Assembly (NCBI RefSeq): GCF_900102195.1
Contig: NZ_FNBE01000009.1
Span: 124,001 to 188,000, forward strand
Length of the DNA: 64,000 nt
Source: Pseudonocardia oroxyli
GTDB taxonomy: Bacteria > Actinomycetota > Actinomycetes > Mycobacteriales > Pseudonocardiaceae
Direction: 5' to 3'
Below the pieces are notes generated by a model. That model saw nothing but the letters and a program-made list of their open reading frames with translations. It did not search any database and was not told where the DNA came from. This document shows, piece after piece, positions 25,242 through 33,319 of the stretch (within the stretch, counting starts at the first letter, position 1; each line of letters begins with the position of its first letter). Position numbers and translations under genes: made by a program.

Positions 25242-26128
25242 CTGCCGTCAGGATGCGGGGGGTCACCAAGCGCTACGGCGACGTCACCGCGCTCGACGCC
25301 GTGAGCCTCGAGCTCCGGGAGAACACCATCCACGGTCTGCTCGGCCGCAACGGCGCGGGCAAGACCACCATCATGCAGATCCTGACCGGTCAGAACGTCG
25401 AGACCGCCGGGCAGGTCGAGGTGCTGGGGGAGCACCCCTACGAGAACGCGCGGGTGCTCGACCGGGTCTGCTTCATCCGCGAGGCGCAGCGCTACCCGGA
25501 CGGCTACCGGGTGCGGGACGCGCTGCGCGCCGCGGCGATCCTGTTCCCGAGCTGGGACGCGGCCTTCGCCGCCGAGCTGGTCGAGGACTTCGCCCTGCGC
25601 CCGAAGCAGGGCATCAAGAAGCTCTCCCGCGGTCAGCTCTCCGCGGTCGGGGTGATCATCGGGCTCGCATCGAGGGCGCCGCTGACCTTCTTCGACGAGC
25701 CCTACCTGGGGCTCGACGCGGTCGCCCGGCAGCTGTTCTACGACCGGCTGCTCGCGGACTACGCGGAGCACCCGCGCACCGTGGTGCTGTCCACCCACCT
25801 GATCGACGAGGTCAGCGACCTGATCGAGCACGTCGTCGTCGTCGACCGCGGCCGGGTGGTGATCGACGAGGACGCGGACGTCCTGCGGGGTCGGGCCGTC
25901 ACCGTCACCGGCCCGACGGCGGCGGTGCAGGCCTTCGCCGCGGGCTACACCGAGCTGCACCGCGAGCAGCTGGGGGGCTTCCTGCGCGTGACGCTCCAGG
26001 GTGCGGGCCCCGATCCGCGGCTGCGCGCCGAGGGCCTCGAGTTCGAGCCCGTGTCCCTGCAGCAGCTGGTCGTGCGGACGACCCAGCAGGCGCGGGGCGA
26101 CCTCCACGACCGGAAGGTGGCCGTCTGA
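25238..26128 (+). CDS. ABC transporter ATP-binding protein (YtrB-like)
   Basis: A 296-residue ATPase with Walker A GRNGAGKTT, signature LSRGQLSAV, Walker B LTFFDEPYLGLD and switch His in VLSTHLIDE. The C-terminal 80 residues form an accessory domain. The SRGQ signature and preceding KKLSRGQ are typical of export ATPases. Coupled by four bases to the GntR gene and by one base to the permease gene, this is a GntR-ATPase-permease exporter operon like B. subtilis ytr, which responds to cell-wall antibiotics. The substrate is not known here. Confidence 0.9.
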   Translation: MTAVRMRGVTKRYGDVTALDAVSLELRENTIHGLLGRNGAGKTTIMQILTGQNVETAGQVEVLGEHPYENARVLDRVCFIREAQRYPDGYRVRDALRAAAILFPSWDAAFAAELVEDFALRPKQGIKKLSRGQLSAVGVIIGLASRAPLTFFDEPYLGLDAVARQLFYDRLLADYAEHPRTVVLSTHLIDEVSDLIEHVVVVDRGRVVIDEDADVLRGRAVTVTGPTAAVQAFAAGYTELHREQLGGFLRVTLQGAGPDPRLRAEGLEFEPVSLQQLVVRTTQQARGDLHDRKVAV

Positions 26129-26862
26129 TGAGTACGAGCACCCTCGCCCTCGACGCGCCCCTGCGGCGCCACCGCGTCCTGGCCGCGGCGCGGATCCAGA
26201 ACGTGAACAAGGGCCTCTCGCTCGGGATGCCGTGGGCGATCCTGGGGTCCGCCTTCGTGGTCAACCTCCTGATCTGGTCGCTGATCCCGGAGAGTCCGAA
26301 CGAGCCGCGGATCACCGGCGGCGTCCTGTCGATCTACATCTTCGTGCTGATCGGCCAGGCCTTCACGGTCGTGCAGTGGTTCCCGTTCGCACTCGGGCTG
26401 TCGGTGACGCGCAGGCACTTCCTGCTCGGGACCGCGGGGCTCACGGTGGTGGAGGCGTTCGGTCAGGGGCTGGTGTTGACCCTGCTGCGCGCGGTCGAGG
26501 AGCTGACCGGCGGCTGGGGGATCGACCTGACCTTCTTCGGCGTGCCGTACCTGGTGCAGGAGAACTGGTTCCTGCAGTGGCTCGTCTACTCCGTGCCGTT
26601 CCTCGGGTTGGCGGGGCTGGGGCTGGTCACGGGCGCGATCTTCAAGCGGTTCGGCCAGGCGGGCATGTGGGTCGCCACGATCGTGGTGGTCCTGGCGGTC
26701 GGGCTGGGCGCGGCCCTGCTGACCTGGCGGCAGGCGTGGGGCGCGTTCGGCTCGTTCCTGGCGGGTGTCCCGCCGCTGACCGCGCTGGCGCTGGTGCCCG
26801 CGGTCCTGGCGGTGGTCCTCTGGGGCGTGACGTACCTGCTGCTGCGGCGGGCCCAGCCGTGA
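26128..26862 (+). CDS. ABC transporter membrane subunit
   Basis: A 244-residue protein with six predicted membrane segments. The loop FALGLSVTRRHFLLGTAGLTVVEA is typical of ABC-2-like permeases of the YtrC/YtrD type. The ATG at 26128 shares one base with the ATPase stop. It completes the GntR-controlled exporter. A hairpin at 26871 follows the stop. Confidence 0.82.
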   Translation: MSTSTLALDAPLRRHRVLAAARIQNVNKGLSLGMPWAILGSAFVVNLLIWSLIPESPNEPRITGGVLSIYIFVLIGQAFTVVQWFPFALGLSVTRRHFLLGTAGLTVVEAFGQGLVLTLLRAVEELTGGWGIDLTFFGVPYLVQENWFLQWLVYSVPFLGLAGLGLVTGAIFKRFGQAGMWVATIVVVLAVGLGAALLTWRQAWGAFGSFLAGVPPLTALALVPAVLAVVLWGVTYLLLRRAQP

Positions 26863-26870
26863 CCGGCCGC

Positions 26871-26902
26871 CGGGCCCGCCCGCTGGGGGGTGGGCAGGCC
26901 CG
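26871..26902. terminator. Bidirectional hairpin between convergent genes
   Basis: CGGGCCCGCCC (26871-26881) pairs with GGGCAGGCCCG (26892-26902), with one mismatch and a ten-base loop. It lies nine bases after the permease stop on plus and ten bases after the P-loop kinase stop on minus. Confidence 0.6.
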
Positions 26903-26911
26903 GCCCGGTCC

Positions 26912-27451
26912 TCACGCTGCGGAGCCGTGCGGTGGGCACCGCAGCGTGACGTCGGGGGTCGGGTGGTGCGCGTAGAGCGCGTCCTCCTGGGCACGCCAGT
27001 CCGCCGCGTGCGGCGCGTAGCCCGACCAGTCCGACCGGGACCGCAACCTGCGGTCCCGGTCGGGCTCGGGGCACTCGAGCCAGACCGCGGTGGAGGTGAA
27101 GGGCCGCAGCGCCGCGGCCCCGGAGCCGCAGCCCTCCACCAGCACGATCGGCGCCACCGGCTGGACCCGCGCGGACCCGCGTTCCCCGCGGGCCCAGTCC
27201 CACGGCCACCAGCGCGCGGGCTCGCCGCGCCACAGCGGCGCGGCGATCCAGTCCCGGGCCAGGGGTACGGCCGCGGCCAGCCCCGACCAGCCCGGGTAAA
27301 GCTCCTCCATCGACAGCACCGGTGCACCGAGCTCGGCACCCAGCCGCTCCGCGAGGGTGGACTTGCCCGCGCCCGAGCGGCCGTCGATCGTCACCAACCG
27401 ACAGCCGCCCGGGCCGGGCGCGCGGCCGACCACCAGTTCGACGAGGCTCAT
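26912..27451 (-). CDS. P-loop NTPase, uridine kinase-like
   Basis: A 179-residue protein with Walker A IDGRSGAGKSTLAERLG, SMEELYPGW, an acidic strand VLVEGCGSG and a basic lid CPEPDRDRRLRSR. This is the arrangement of the uridine kinase/AAA_18-type small-molecule kinases. The substrate is not fixed; uridine/cytidine kinase is one possibility, but the protein is shorter than Udk. The ATG at 27451 is used. Upstream lies palindromic element copy 7. Confidence 0.7.
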   Translation of the reverse strand: MSLVELVVGRAPGPGGCRLVTIDGRSGAGKSTLAERLGAELGAPVLSMEELYPGWSGLAAAVPLARDWIAAPLWRGEPARWWPWDWARGERGSARVQPVAPIVLVEGCGSGAAALRPFTSTAVWLECPEPDRDRRLRSRSDWSGYAPHAADWRAQEDALYAHHPTPDVTLRCPPHGSAA

Positions 27452-27463
27452 CCCGCCATTGTC

Positions 27464-27503
27464 GTGCGCGGTAAGTGGTGCTCTGGCACCACTTACCGCG
27501 CAC
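27464..27503. repeat. Palindromic element copy 7, class B, with second hairpin 27506-27518
   Basis: Identical in arms and loop to copy 2 (GTGCGCGGTAAGTGGTGC, TCTG loop), extended one pair at 27463/27504. The second hairpin GCGGC-GTA-GCCGC lies three bases beyond. The TAA at 27493-27495 in the right arm ends a minus-strand coding remnant. Confidence 0.9.
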
Positions 27504-27720
27504 GGGCGGCGTAGCCGCGGGCCGCGTCGAGGGCGAGGAAGGCGACCAGGCTGATCTCGGTGGGGCGGCCGCCCCGCTCCCCGCGGTGGCCCCGGCGACG
27601 TTCGACCTCGTGCTCGCCGCCGCCCACACGGCCGGCATCGACGCCGCCGCGTCGCGCGGTGCGTTCGACCCTACGTGGGGGCACACAGAGGGGACAAGCG
27701 TGCACGACATCCGGGACCTC
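27493..27720 (-). pseudogene. Unidentified coding remnant ending in palindrome copy 7
   Basis: On minus, the last 22 codons before the TAA read like a genuine C-terminus (TEISLVAFLALDAARGYA), with nearly all third positions G or C. The frame upstream of that loses protein character. In the opposite direction 27592-27690 also has coding-like codons. I cannot name a family. The likely reading is the 3' remnant of a lost gene whose end was kept together with the palindrome. Confidence 0.35.
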
Positions 27721-28368
27721 TCATCGACGCCGGGCGACGAACACTCCCGCGAAACCCACCGCGATCAGCAGCGAGGCGAGCGGCGGGCCGACGAGGGTAA
27801 GGCCGGTCAGGAGCCCGATCATCCGCACCGGGACGCTGGCGATCATCGCCCAGCCCGCCCAGGAGGGGACCCCCGACCGCAGCATGGCGATGCCGAGCAG
27901 GAGCGTGCCGACCAGCGCGCCGAGCCCGAACAGGACGTAGACCGCGAAGGCGGTAGTGGGCGCGTGGGCGTCGGACGCCACGGCGAGGAGCCCGGGATCC
28001 CCGCCCGCAGCGAGGATCGCCGACACCGTCAGCGTCTCGAAGGAGAGCACGGTAGAGAGCAGGTATCCGCTGCCCATCAGCCATCCGCCGACGCCCGCGA
28101 CGACCCCCCGCAGCCGTTGTACGGCCGCCCAGATGCCGGGGACGAGCAGCAGTGCGGCGAGGAGCCCGGTGGCGCTCACGGCCTCGGCCAGACCCGGGTT
28201 CTCCCCGAACCAGGCGATCGTGTCGCGGGTCGTCCCCGTCTGGGGAGCGAGGGCGGACAGCACGTTGCACACCGCGAGCAGGAGGGCGCCGCCGATCGCG
28301 GCGGCGGCGCCGCCCGGAAGTGGCGTCACCGATGCACTCGACGTGGTGGGGGCGATGGTGGAGCTCAT
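27721..28368 (-). CDS. Integral membrane protein of unknown function
   Basis: A 215-residue protein with about six hydrophobic segments (for example IGGALLLAVCNVLSAL and GLLTGLTLVGPPLASLLIAVG). There are no catalytic motifs. The arrangement resembles small DUF4386-like membrane proteins, but I do not assign it. It is divergent from the histidine kinase gene 113 bases away and could be a target of that system. Confidence 0.65.
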   Translation of the reverse strand: MSSTIAPTTSSASVTPLPGGAAAAIGGALLLAVCNVLSALAPQTGTTRDTIAWFGENPGLAEAVSATGLLAALLLVPGIWAAVQRLRGVVAGVGGWLMGSGYLLSTVLSFETLTVSAILAAGGDPGLLAVASDAHAPTTAFAVYVLFGLGALVGTLLLGIAMLRSGVPSWAGWAMIASVPVRMIGLLTGLTLVGPPLASLLIAVGFAGVFVARRR

Positions 28369-28481
28369 GACGACCTCGCTCGTTCGGCGGATGGTGAGCG
28401 AGGACGCTAGGTGGCCCGTGCCCCGGGAACATCGGCGTGAACACCGATCCTCCGGGCCCCGAGCTCCGGCAGGATGGCCCG

Positions 28482-30329
28482 ATGAAGCCGAGTAGGCCGG
28501 TCTGGGCCGTGGCTGCGGGCGCGTTCGTCGCCGCGTACGTGACCGTGTCGCTCATGCCGTTGCCCGCTGCCGAGCTCCGGCTCGGCCCGGGCGTGGGGCC
28601 CGCGATGCTCGCCGCGGGCGTCGCCGTCCTGCTGGTCGCGGCCTCCCGGCCGCGCGGCGCGACCCGGGGCGTGGTCCCCGGCGTCGGCCTGCTCGGCGCC
28701 ACGACGGCGGCGTACCCGACCGTGCTGATGCTCGGACTCGTGGTCGGCCTGCTCGCCGACGGCTGGCACATCTTCCCGCTGACGCTGGTCCAGCTGGTGC
28801 CGGTGCTGGCCCGTACCAGGGTGGTCGGGAACCGGGACCGGCGCTGGGAGACCGCGATCCTGCTGCTCGCGGTCGTCGGGATCGGGATGGTCGGGCTGGT
28901 TCTTGCGGGGGTGCCGGGCGCCGAGGTGCCGTCAGGCGTGCTCTGGTTCGGCTCGTTCCTCCTCGCCCCCATCGCGACCTGGCGAGCCGTCGTCGGGTCC
29001 GGCGGCGAGACCCGACGGCGGGCGATCCTCGCCGCGGTGGCGGCGATGATCCCGGTCGCGATCATCGTGTGGTGTACGGCGCTGGGGTTCCTCGCGGCCG
29101 GGGTCGGAGCCGGTGAGGACGCGTCGCTCACCGCACTGTTCCTCGGGTTCGCGGTCGGCGCGCTGCTCTGCGGCCTCATCGCGACGGCGACGACGGCCCC
29201 CGCGGGCTCGCCCATCCTACGGACCCGGGTTGTGGTCCTGGCGCTCCACGGGGTCCTCGGCACGCTCGTGCTGATCGTCGGCTCCGTCGCCGCGCTGCTC
29301 ATGCCCGCGATCGCGGCGGGCTGGGCGCTGCTCGCCGGCGCGGCCGTGGCCGGGCTGCTGACCTGGCCCTGGCTGCGGCTGCACGGATGGCTCGCCCGGG
29401 TCGTCGACCCCTCCGCCGAGCTGCGCCACGAGCTGTCCCTGGTCGGTGACGTCGGGGAGGGGCAGCATCGCCGCAGCGTCCTGGTGGTGCTGCGCCGACT
29501 GGTGGAGGACCCGGATCTCACGCTGGCCTTCCGGGTCGCCCCCGGCACCTGGATCGGGATGGAGGGGACCATGCGGGACCTGCCCGGACACGTCGTGCTC
29601 GCCACCACCGACGGGGAGCCGACCGTCGTGGCGCTGCCGGGCGCACCGGAGGGCGCGGCCCGGCTGGACTCCCTCGGCGACCTCGCGGCGATCCTGCGCC
29701 CGGCTGCCCAGGAGGCCGCACTCGAGTACGCGTCCGGCCGTGCGGCGGCAGCCGCCGAGGACGAACGTCGCCGCATCGCCCAGGATCTGCACGACGGCCT
29801 CCAGGGGCGCCTGCTCGGTCTCGCGCTGAACCTGCAGCTCAGTGGCCGCGGGGTCGACGATCCCGCGACCCGGTTGCTGCTCGAGGAGACGGTCGGGACG
29901 CTGCGGTCGGCCGTGGAGGAGGTGCGGGCGCTCGGGGGCGGTCGGCAGCCGGAGCTGCTGGCCCGCGAGGGACTCGCGGTCGCGTTGGGTTCGCTCTTCC
30001 GCGCCGCGCGGCCGGTCGTCTCGTTGGACGTGACCGCGGCCCGCTTCCCGCCCGAGGTCGAGACCACGGCGTACTACGTCGCCGGGGAGGCCGTCGCGAA
30101 CGCGCTCAAGCACGGCTCGCCCAGCCGGGTCGACGTCCGTGTCGAGTTCGCCGCGGGCGCCCTCACCGTGACGGTGACCGACGACGGCCGCGGCGGCGCT
30201 GATCCGCGCCTCGGGTCCGGACTGCGCGGCCTCGCCGAGCGGGTCGCCGCCGGAGGTGGGGTGCTGGTGGTCCGCGACGGTGTCCCCACCGGCACCGCCG
30301 TCGAGGCGGTGGTCCCGTGCGGATCGTGA
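28482..30329 (+). CDS. Sensor histidine kinase, NarL-partner type (HisKA_3)
   Basis: A 615-residue membrane kinase. Residues 1-290 hold about eight hydrophobic segments. A soluble region follows, then the dimerisation/phosphoacceptor helix DERRRIAQDLHDGLQGRLLG with His437. The ATPase domain ends with TVTDDGRGGADPRLGSGLRGL. It should autophosphorylate and signal to the overlapping response regulator. ATG 28482 is preceded by an AGGATGG; a GTG at 28437 would add 15 residues. The signal is unknown; the many membrane helices suggest an intramembrane or small-molecule cue. Confidence 0.88.
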   Translation: MKPSRPVWAVAAGAFVAAYVTVSLMPLPAAELRLGPGVGPAMLAAGVAVLLVAASRPRGATRGVVPGVGLLGATTAAYPTVLMLGLVVGLLADGWHIFPLTLVQLVPVLARTRVVGNRDRRWETAILLLAVVGIGMVGLVLAGVPGAEVPSGVLWFGSFLLAPIATWRAVVGSGGETRRRAILAAVAAMIPVAIIVWCTALGFLAAGVGAGEDASLTALFLGFAVGALLCGLIATATTAPAGSPILRTRVVVLALHGVLGTLVLIVGSVAALLMPAIAAGWALLAGAAVAGLLTWPWLRLHGWLARVVDPSAELRHELSLVGDVGEGQHRRSVLVVLRRLVEDPDLTLAFRVAPGTWIGMEGTMRDLPGHVVLATTDGEPTVVALPGAPEGAARLDSLGDLAAILRPAAQEAALEYASGRAAAAAEDERRRIAQDLHDGLQGRLLGLALNLQLSGRGVDDPATRLLLEETVGTLRSAVEEVRALGGGRQPELLAREGLAVALGSLFRAARPVVSLDVTAARFPPEVETTAYYVAGEAVANALKHGSPSRVDVRVEFAAGALTVTVTDDGRGGADPRLGSGLRGLAERVAAGGGVLVVRDGVPTGTAVEAVVPCGS

Positions 30330-30973
30330 TCGCCGAGGACCAGGTCCTGCTGCGCGACGGGCTCGTCCGGCTGCTCGAATCGGCAGGACACATCGTCGTC
30401 GCGCAGGTCGGGGACGCCCGCGTGCTGGTCGAGGAGGTCAATCGGCACCGCCCCGACCTGGTGATCGCGGACGTGCGGATGCCGCCGACCTACACCGACG
30501 ACGGCGCCCGCGCCGCCGTCTACCTGCGCGACCGGTTCCCGCAGCTCGCCGTGCTCGTGCTCAGCCAGGCCATCGACCCCACACTCGTCGCCGACCTCGC
30601 CGGGGGCCGGGTCACGGCCTTCGGGTACCTGCTCAAGGACCGTGTGTTGGACACCGCCGTGTTCCTGGACGACATCGAGACCGTCGGCTCCGGGGGGACC
30701 GTCATCGACCCGGCGGTGCTGGACGGCCACGCCGAGCTCGCGGTGCTCACCGACCGCGAGGTGGAGGTGTTGGGGCGTGTCGCGTCGGGTCGCAGCAACG
30801 CCGGCATCGCCGCGGACCTGGTCATCTCCAAACGGACGGTCGAGGCCCACCTCCGCTCGATCGTCGACAAGCTGGGGCTCGAAGCCGGGCCCGAGGACAA
30901 CCAGCGCGTGCTGGCGGTGCTCACCTGGTTCGCCGGGCGTGTGCAACCCGAGATCCCGGGTGGCCGCTCCTAG
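30317..30973 (+). CDS. Response regulator, NarL/FixJ type
   Basis: A 218-residue regulator with a receiver domain (IVIAEDQVLLRDGL, phosphoacceptor Asp in LVIADVRMP near residue 54, Lys in LLKDRV) and a C-terminal LuxR-type helix-turn-helix (LTDREVEVLGRVASGRSNAGIA). GTG 30317 lies 13 bases inside the kinase gene, giving tight coupling. The loop between strands carries TYTDDGARAA, common in this actinobacterial subgroup. Targets are unknown. Confidence 0.9.
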   Translation: MRIVIAEDQVLLRDGLVRLLESAGHIVVAQVGDARVLVEEVNRHRPDLVIADVRMPPTYTDDGARAAVYLRDRFPQLAVLVLSQAIDPTLVADLAGGRVTAFGYLLKDRVLDTAVFLDDIETVGSGGTVIDPAVLDGHAELAVLTDREVEVLGRVASGRSNAGIAADLVISKRTVEAHLRSIVDKLGLEAGPEDNQRVLAVLTWFAGRVQPEIPGGRS

Positions 30974-30982
30974 ACTGCCTTG

Positions 30983-31333
30983 GTGGTGACTCGCAAGGCC
31001 CGGATCGGCGCGCGGCGCCGCAGGCGGGTGGCCGCGGCCGTCAACGACCTGACCGACGCGCAGTGGGCCGCGCTGCGCGAGGCCTGGGGCGGGTGCGCCT
31101 ACTGCGGCGCGCTCGACGACGCCCCGCAGCGCGACTGCGTCCTGCCCATCTCGCGGGGCGGGCGCTACACCGTCGAGAACGTCGTCCCCGCCTGCCGCTC
31201 GTGCAACGCGAGCAAGTGCAACGCCGAGGTCACCGGCTGGATGCGCCGCAAGCGGCTCGACGAGAACGCCTTCCTCCGCCGCTACGTCGAGGTCCGAGCG
31301 GCGCTCGCCGTCGCCCCGGACCCCGTCCCGTGA
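30983..31333 (+). CDS. HNH endonuclease
   Basis: A 116-residue protein with a Cys4 zinc site (CAYCG and CRSCN) surrounding the HNH fold: DCVLPISRGGRYTVENVVPACRSCNASK. The first His is replaced by the CVLP segment, where most HNH proteins have DHV or DHI; the Asn of the motif (EN) and Cys pair are kept. This unusual DC-V-L-P leaves catalysis uncertain. Starts TTG 30980, GTG 30983 and GTG 30986 are all possible. No mobile element is nearby. Confidence 0.75.
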   Translation: MVTRKARIGARRRRRVAAAVNDLTDAQWAALREAWGGCAYCGALDDAPQRDCVLPISRGGRYTVENVVPACRSCNASKCNAEVTGWMRRKRLDENAFLRRYVEVRAALAVAPDPVP

Positions 31334-31373
31334 GCGCCCCGCCCGGATGCGGGTCGAGCCGCCCCGGCGCTCA
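31331..31373. terminator. Convergent terminator containing both stop codons
   Basis: TGAGCGCC (31331-31338) pairs with GGCGCTCA (31366-31373). The left arm starts with the TGA of the HNH gene and the right arm contains the TGA of the minus-strand dioxygenase fusion. An inner CCCG-GATG-CGGG stem lies within the loop. Confidence 0.65.
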
Positions 31374-33293
31374 GGCCGGGGCGAGTCGGAACGTGAAGGT
31401 AAGCTCGCGCCGCTCCTCGCCGTCCGGGCCGGTGTGCGGCGTGAAGTCGACGACGAGATCGTCCTTGACCCCGAAGACCGCGTCCGAGTCCAGGTAGCGT
31501 CCGCCCCGCACGAACAGCTGGGTGACCAGCTGCTGGTGGCCGGGCGAGCGGATCAGGAAGTGCAGGTGGGGGGCCCGGTAGGGGTGCCGCCCGGTCGCGG
31601 TCAGCATGCCGCCGACCGGCCCGTCGTCCGGGATCGGGTACTCCGACGGGAGGATGGACCGGAACCGCAGCCTGCCCTCGGCGTCCGTGCGCAGCCGCCC
31701 GCGCAGGACGGGACCGTCGAGGTCGGGCAGCTGCACGTCGTAGAAGCCGTTGTCGTCGGACTGCCAGACGTCGACGACCGCGTCCGGCACCGGCCGGTCG
31801 GCGGTGTCGGTGACCAGGACGTCCACGGACAGCGGGACGCCGGGGGCGCCGCGGCTGATGTCGCTGCCCTGCGGCAGCTCCGGCGGCCCCTCGACGTAGA
31901 AGGGGCCGAGCACCGCGGACGGCGTGCTGTCGGGGGTGCGGGAGTTCGTCAGCAGGTCGACCACGCTGGACAACCCGAGGGTGTCCGAGAGCAGCACGAA
32001 CTCCTGGCGGGTGTCGCTGGTGATGTGGCCCGCCCGGGTGAGGAAGTCGATGCCGTACTGCCATTCGGGCTGGGTGAGGTCGTTGTCGACGGCGAAGGCG
32101 TGCAGGCGCCGCACGAGGTCGGTCAGCAGGTGGCGCAGCCGCGGATCCGGCGTGTCGGCGACGCTCTCGACGACCTGCTCGGTGATGCGGGCCGTCGCCG
32201 CTGCCGTCGCCGCTGTGGAGCTCCCCGCGGGGCGCTCGCCCGCCCACGCCCGGCGCAGGAGCCCGGCGAGCCCGTCCCTGGTCAGCGGGGCGGGGTTCGG
32301 GTACGGCGTGGCGCTCGCCAGGTCGGCCACCCGGTCGAGGTCGGTCTCGGCGAGCCCGAGCTCCCGCAGCGACGTCGGCCCGCCCGCCCGGCCGATGAGG
32401 TCGAACACCGCGGTCGGGGCGTCCTGCCCGTTCGTGGCCCCGAGCGCCTCGGCGATGCGCCGCATGGCCTCCGGGGCGGCGTCGGCGTTGTAGGCCATGG
32501 CGTGGGGGAGGACCACGGTGTGGGTCGGGGCGTGCGGGAGGTCGAAGCTGCCGCCGAGGGTGTGGCAGAGCTTGTGGTGCAGGCCCATGCCCACAGAGCC
32601 GAGGCAGGTCCCGGCGAGCCAGGCCCCGCGCAGCAGGTCCGAGCGGGTGTCGAGGTCACGGGGGTCCGCGGGCAGTGCGCGCAGCCCGCGGGCCAGCAGC
32701 TGGATCGCCTGGAGGGCGAGGGCGTCGGTGACCGGTTCGGCGTCCGGGGAGTACAGGGCCTCGACGGCGTGCGCGAGCGCGTTGACGGCGCTGGTCACCG
32801 ACATCGCGACGGGCAGGTCCGCGGACAGCTCGACGTCGTAGACGACGGTCTCGGGCAGGATCTCCGGCGCCGAGCGGGTGGTCTTGACACCGTCCGCGGT
32901 CTCCCCGAGGACCGGGGTGACCTCCGAGCCGGCGTAGGTGGTCGGGAGCACCACCTGGTCCACCCCGGTCCGGACGGCCAGGGCCTTGGCCAGCCCGGTG
33001 GTGGAGCCGCCGCCGACGGCGACGACGCAGTCGGCCCCGACCTCGCGCAGCACCTCGAGCGCGGTGGTCGTCACCTCCACCGGGGTGTGCATCGCGGCAC
33101 CGTCGAACCGGGCCACGGCGAGCGGACCGAGGGCCTTCTCGACCCGGTCCCCGAGCTCGGCGAGCTCCGGTGAGGCGAGCACCAGCGCCCGGGTGCGGCC
33201 GAGCCGCTCCACCTCCTCGGGGACGGTCTCCAGCGTGCCGCGGCCGAACACGATCCGGGCCGGGTGGACTGTGCGGACGAAGCTCGTCACCAC
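31371..33293 (-). CDS. Fused maleylacetate reductase / hydroxyquinol 1,2-dioxygenase
   Basis: One 640-residue frame joins two successive enzymes of hydroxyquinol breakdown. Residues 1-355 are an iron-type alcohol dehydrogenase-like maleylacetate reductase (GGGSTTGLAKALA, VNALAHAVEALY, GLHHKLCHTLGGSFDLPH). After an Ala/Thr-rich linker near 356-368 comes an intradiol dioxygenase with Fe ligands Tyr518 (GFYDVQ), Tyr552 (SEYPIP), His576 and His578 (APHLHF). The dioxygenase opens hydroxyquinol to maleylacetate and the reductase makes 3-oxoadipate. GTG 33293 has AGGAGG seven bases upstream. A TfdB-like hydroxylase gene lies 26 bases upstream in the same direction. Fusions of this kind are known in actinobacterial genomes. 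No frameshift is seen. Confidence 0.93.
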   Translation of the reverse strand: MVTSFVRTVHPARIVFGRGTLETVPEEVERLGRTRALVLASPELAELGDRVEKALGPLAVARFDGAAMHTPVEVTTTALEVLREVGADCVVAVGGGSTTGLAKALAVRTGVDQVVLPTTYAGSEVTPVLGETADGVKTTRSAPEILPETVVYDVELSADLPVAMSVTSAVNALAHAVEALYSPDAEPVTDALALQAIQLLARGLRALPADPRDLDTRSDLLRGAWLAGTCLGSVGMGLHHKLCHTLGGSFDLPHAPTHTVVLPHAMAYNADAAPEAMRRIAEALGATNGQDAPTAVFDLIGRAGGPTSLRELGLAETDLDRVADLASATPYPNPAPLTRDGLAGLLRRAWAGERPAGSSTAATAAATARITEQVVESVADTPDPRLRHLLTDLVRRLHAFAVDNDLTQPEWQYGIDFLTRAGHITSDTRQEFVLLSDTLGLSSVVDLLTNSRTPDSTPSAVLGPFYVEGPPELPQGSDISRGAPGVPLSVDVLVTDTADRPVPDAVVDVWQSDDNGFYDVQLPDLDGPVLRGRLRTDAEGRLRFRSILPSEYPIPDDGPVGGMLTATGRHPYRAPHLHFLIRSPGHQQLVTQLFVRGGRYLDSDAVFGVKDDLVVDFTPHTGPDGEERRELTFTFRLAPA

Positions 33294-33319
33294 GGAGGTG
33301 CCTCCTTCTCGGGGCGCGG

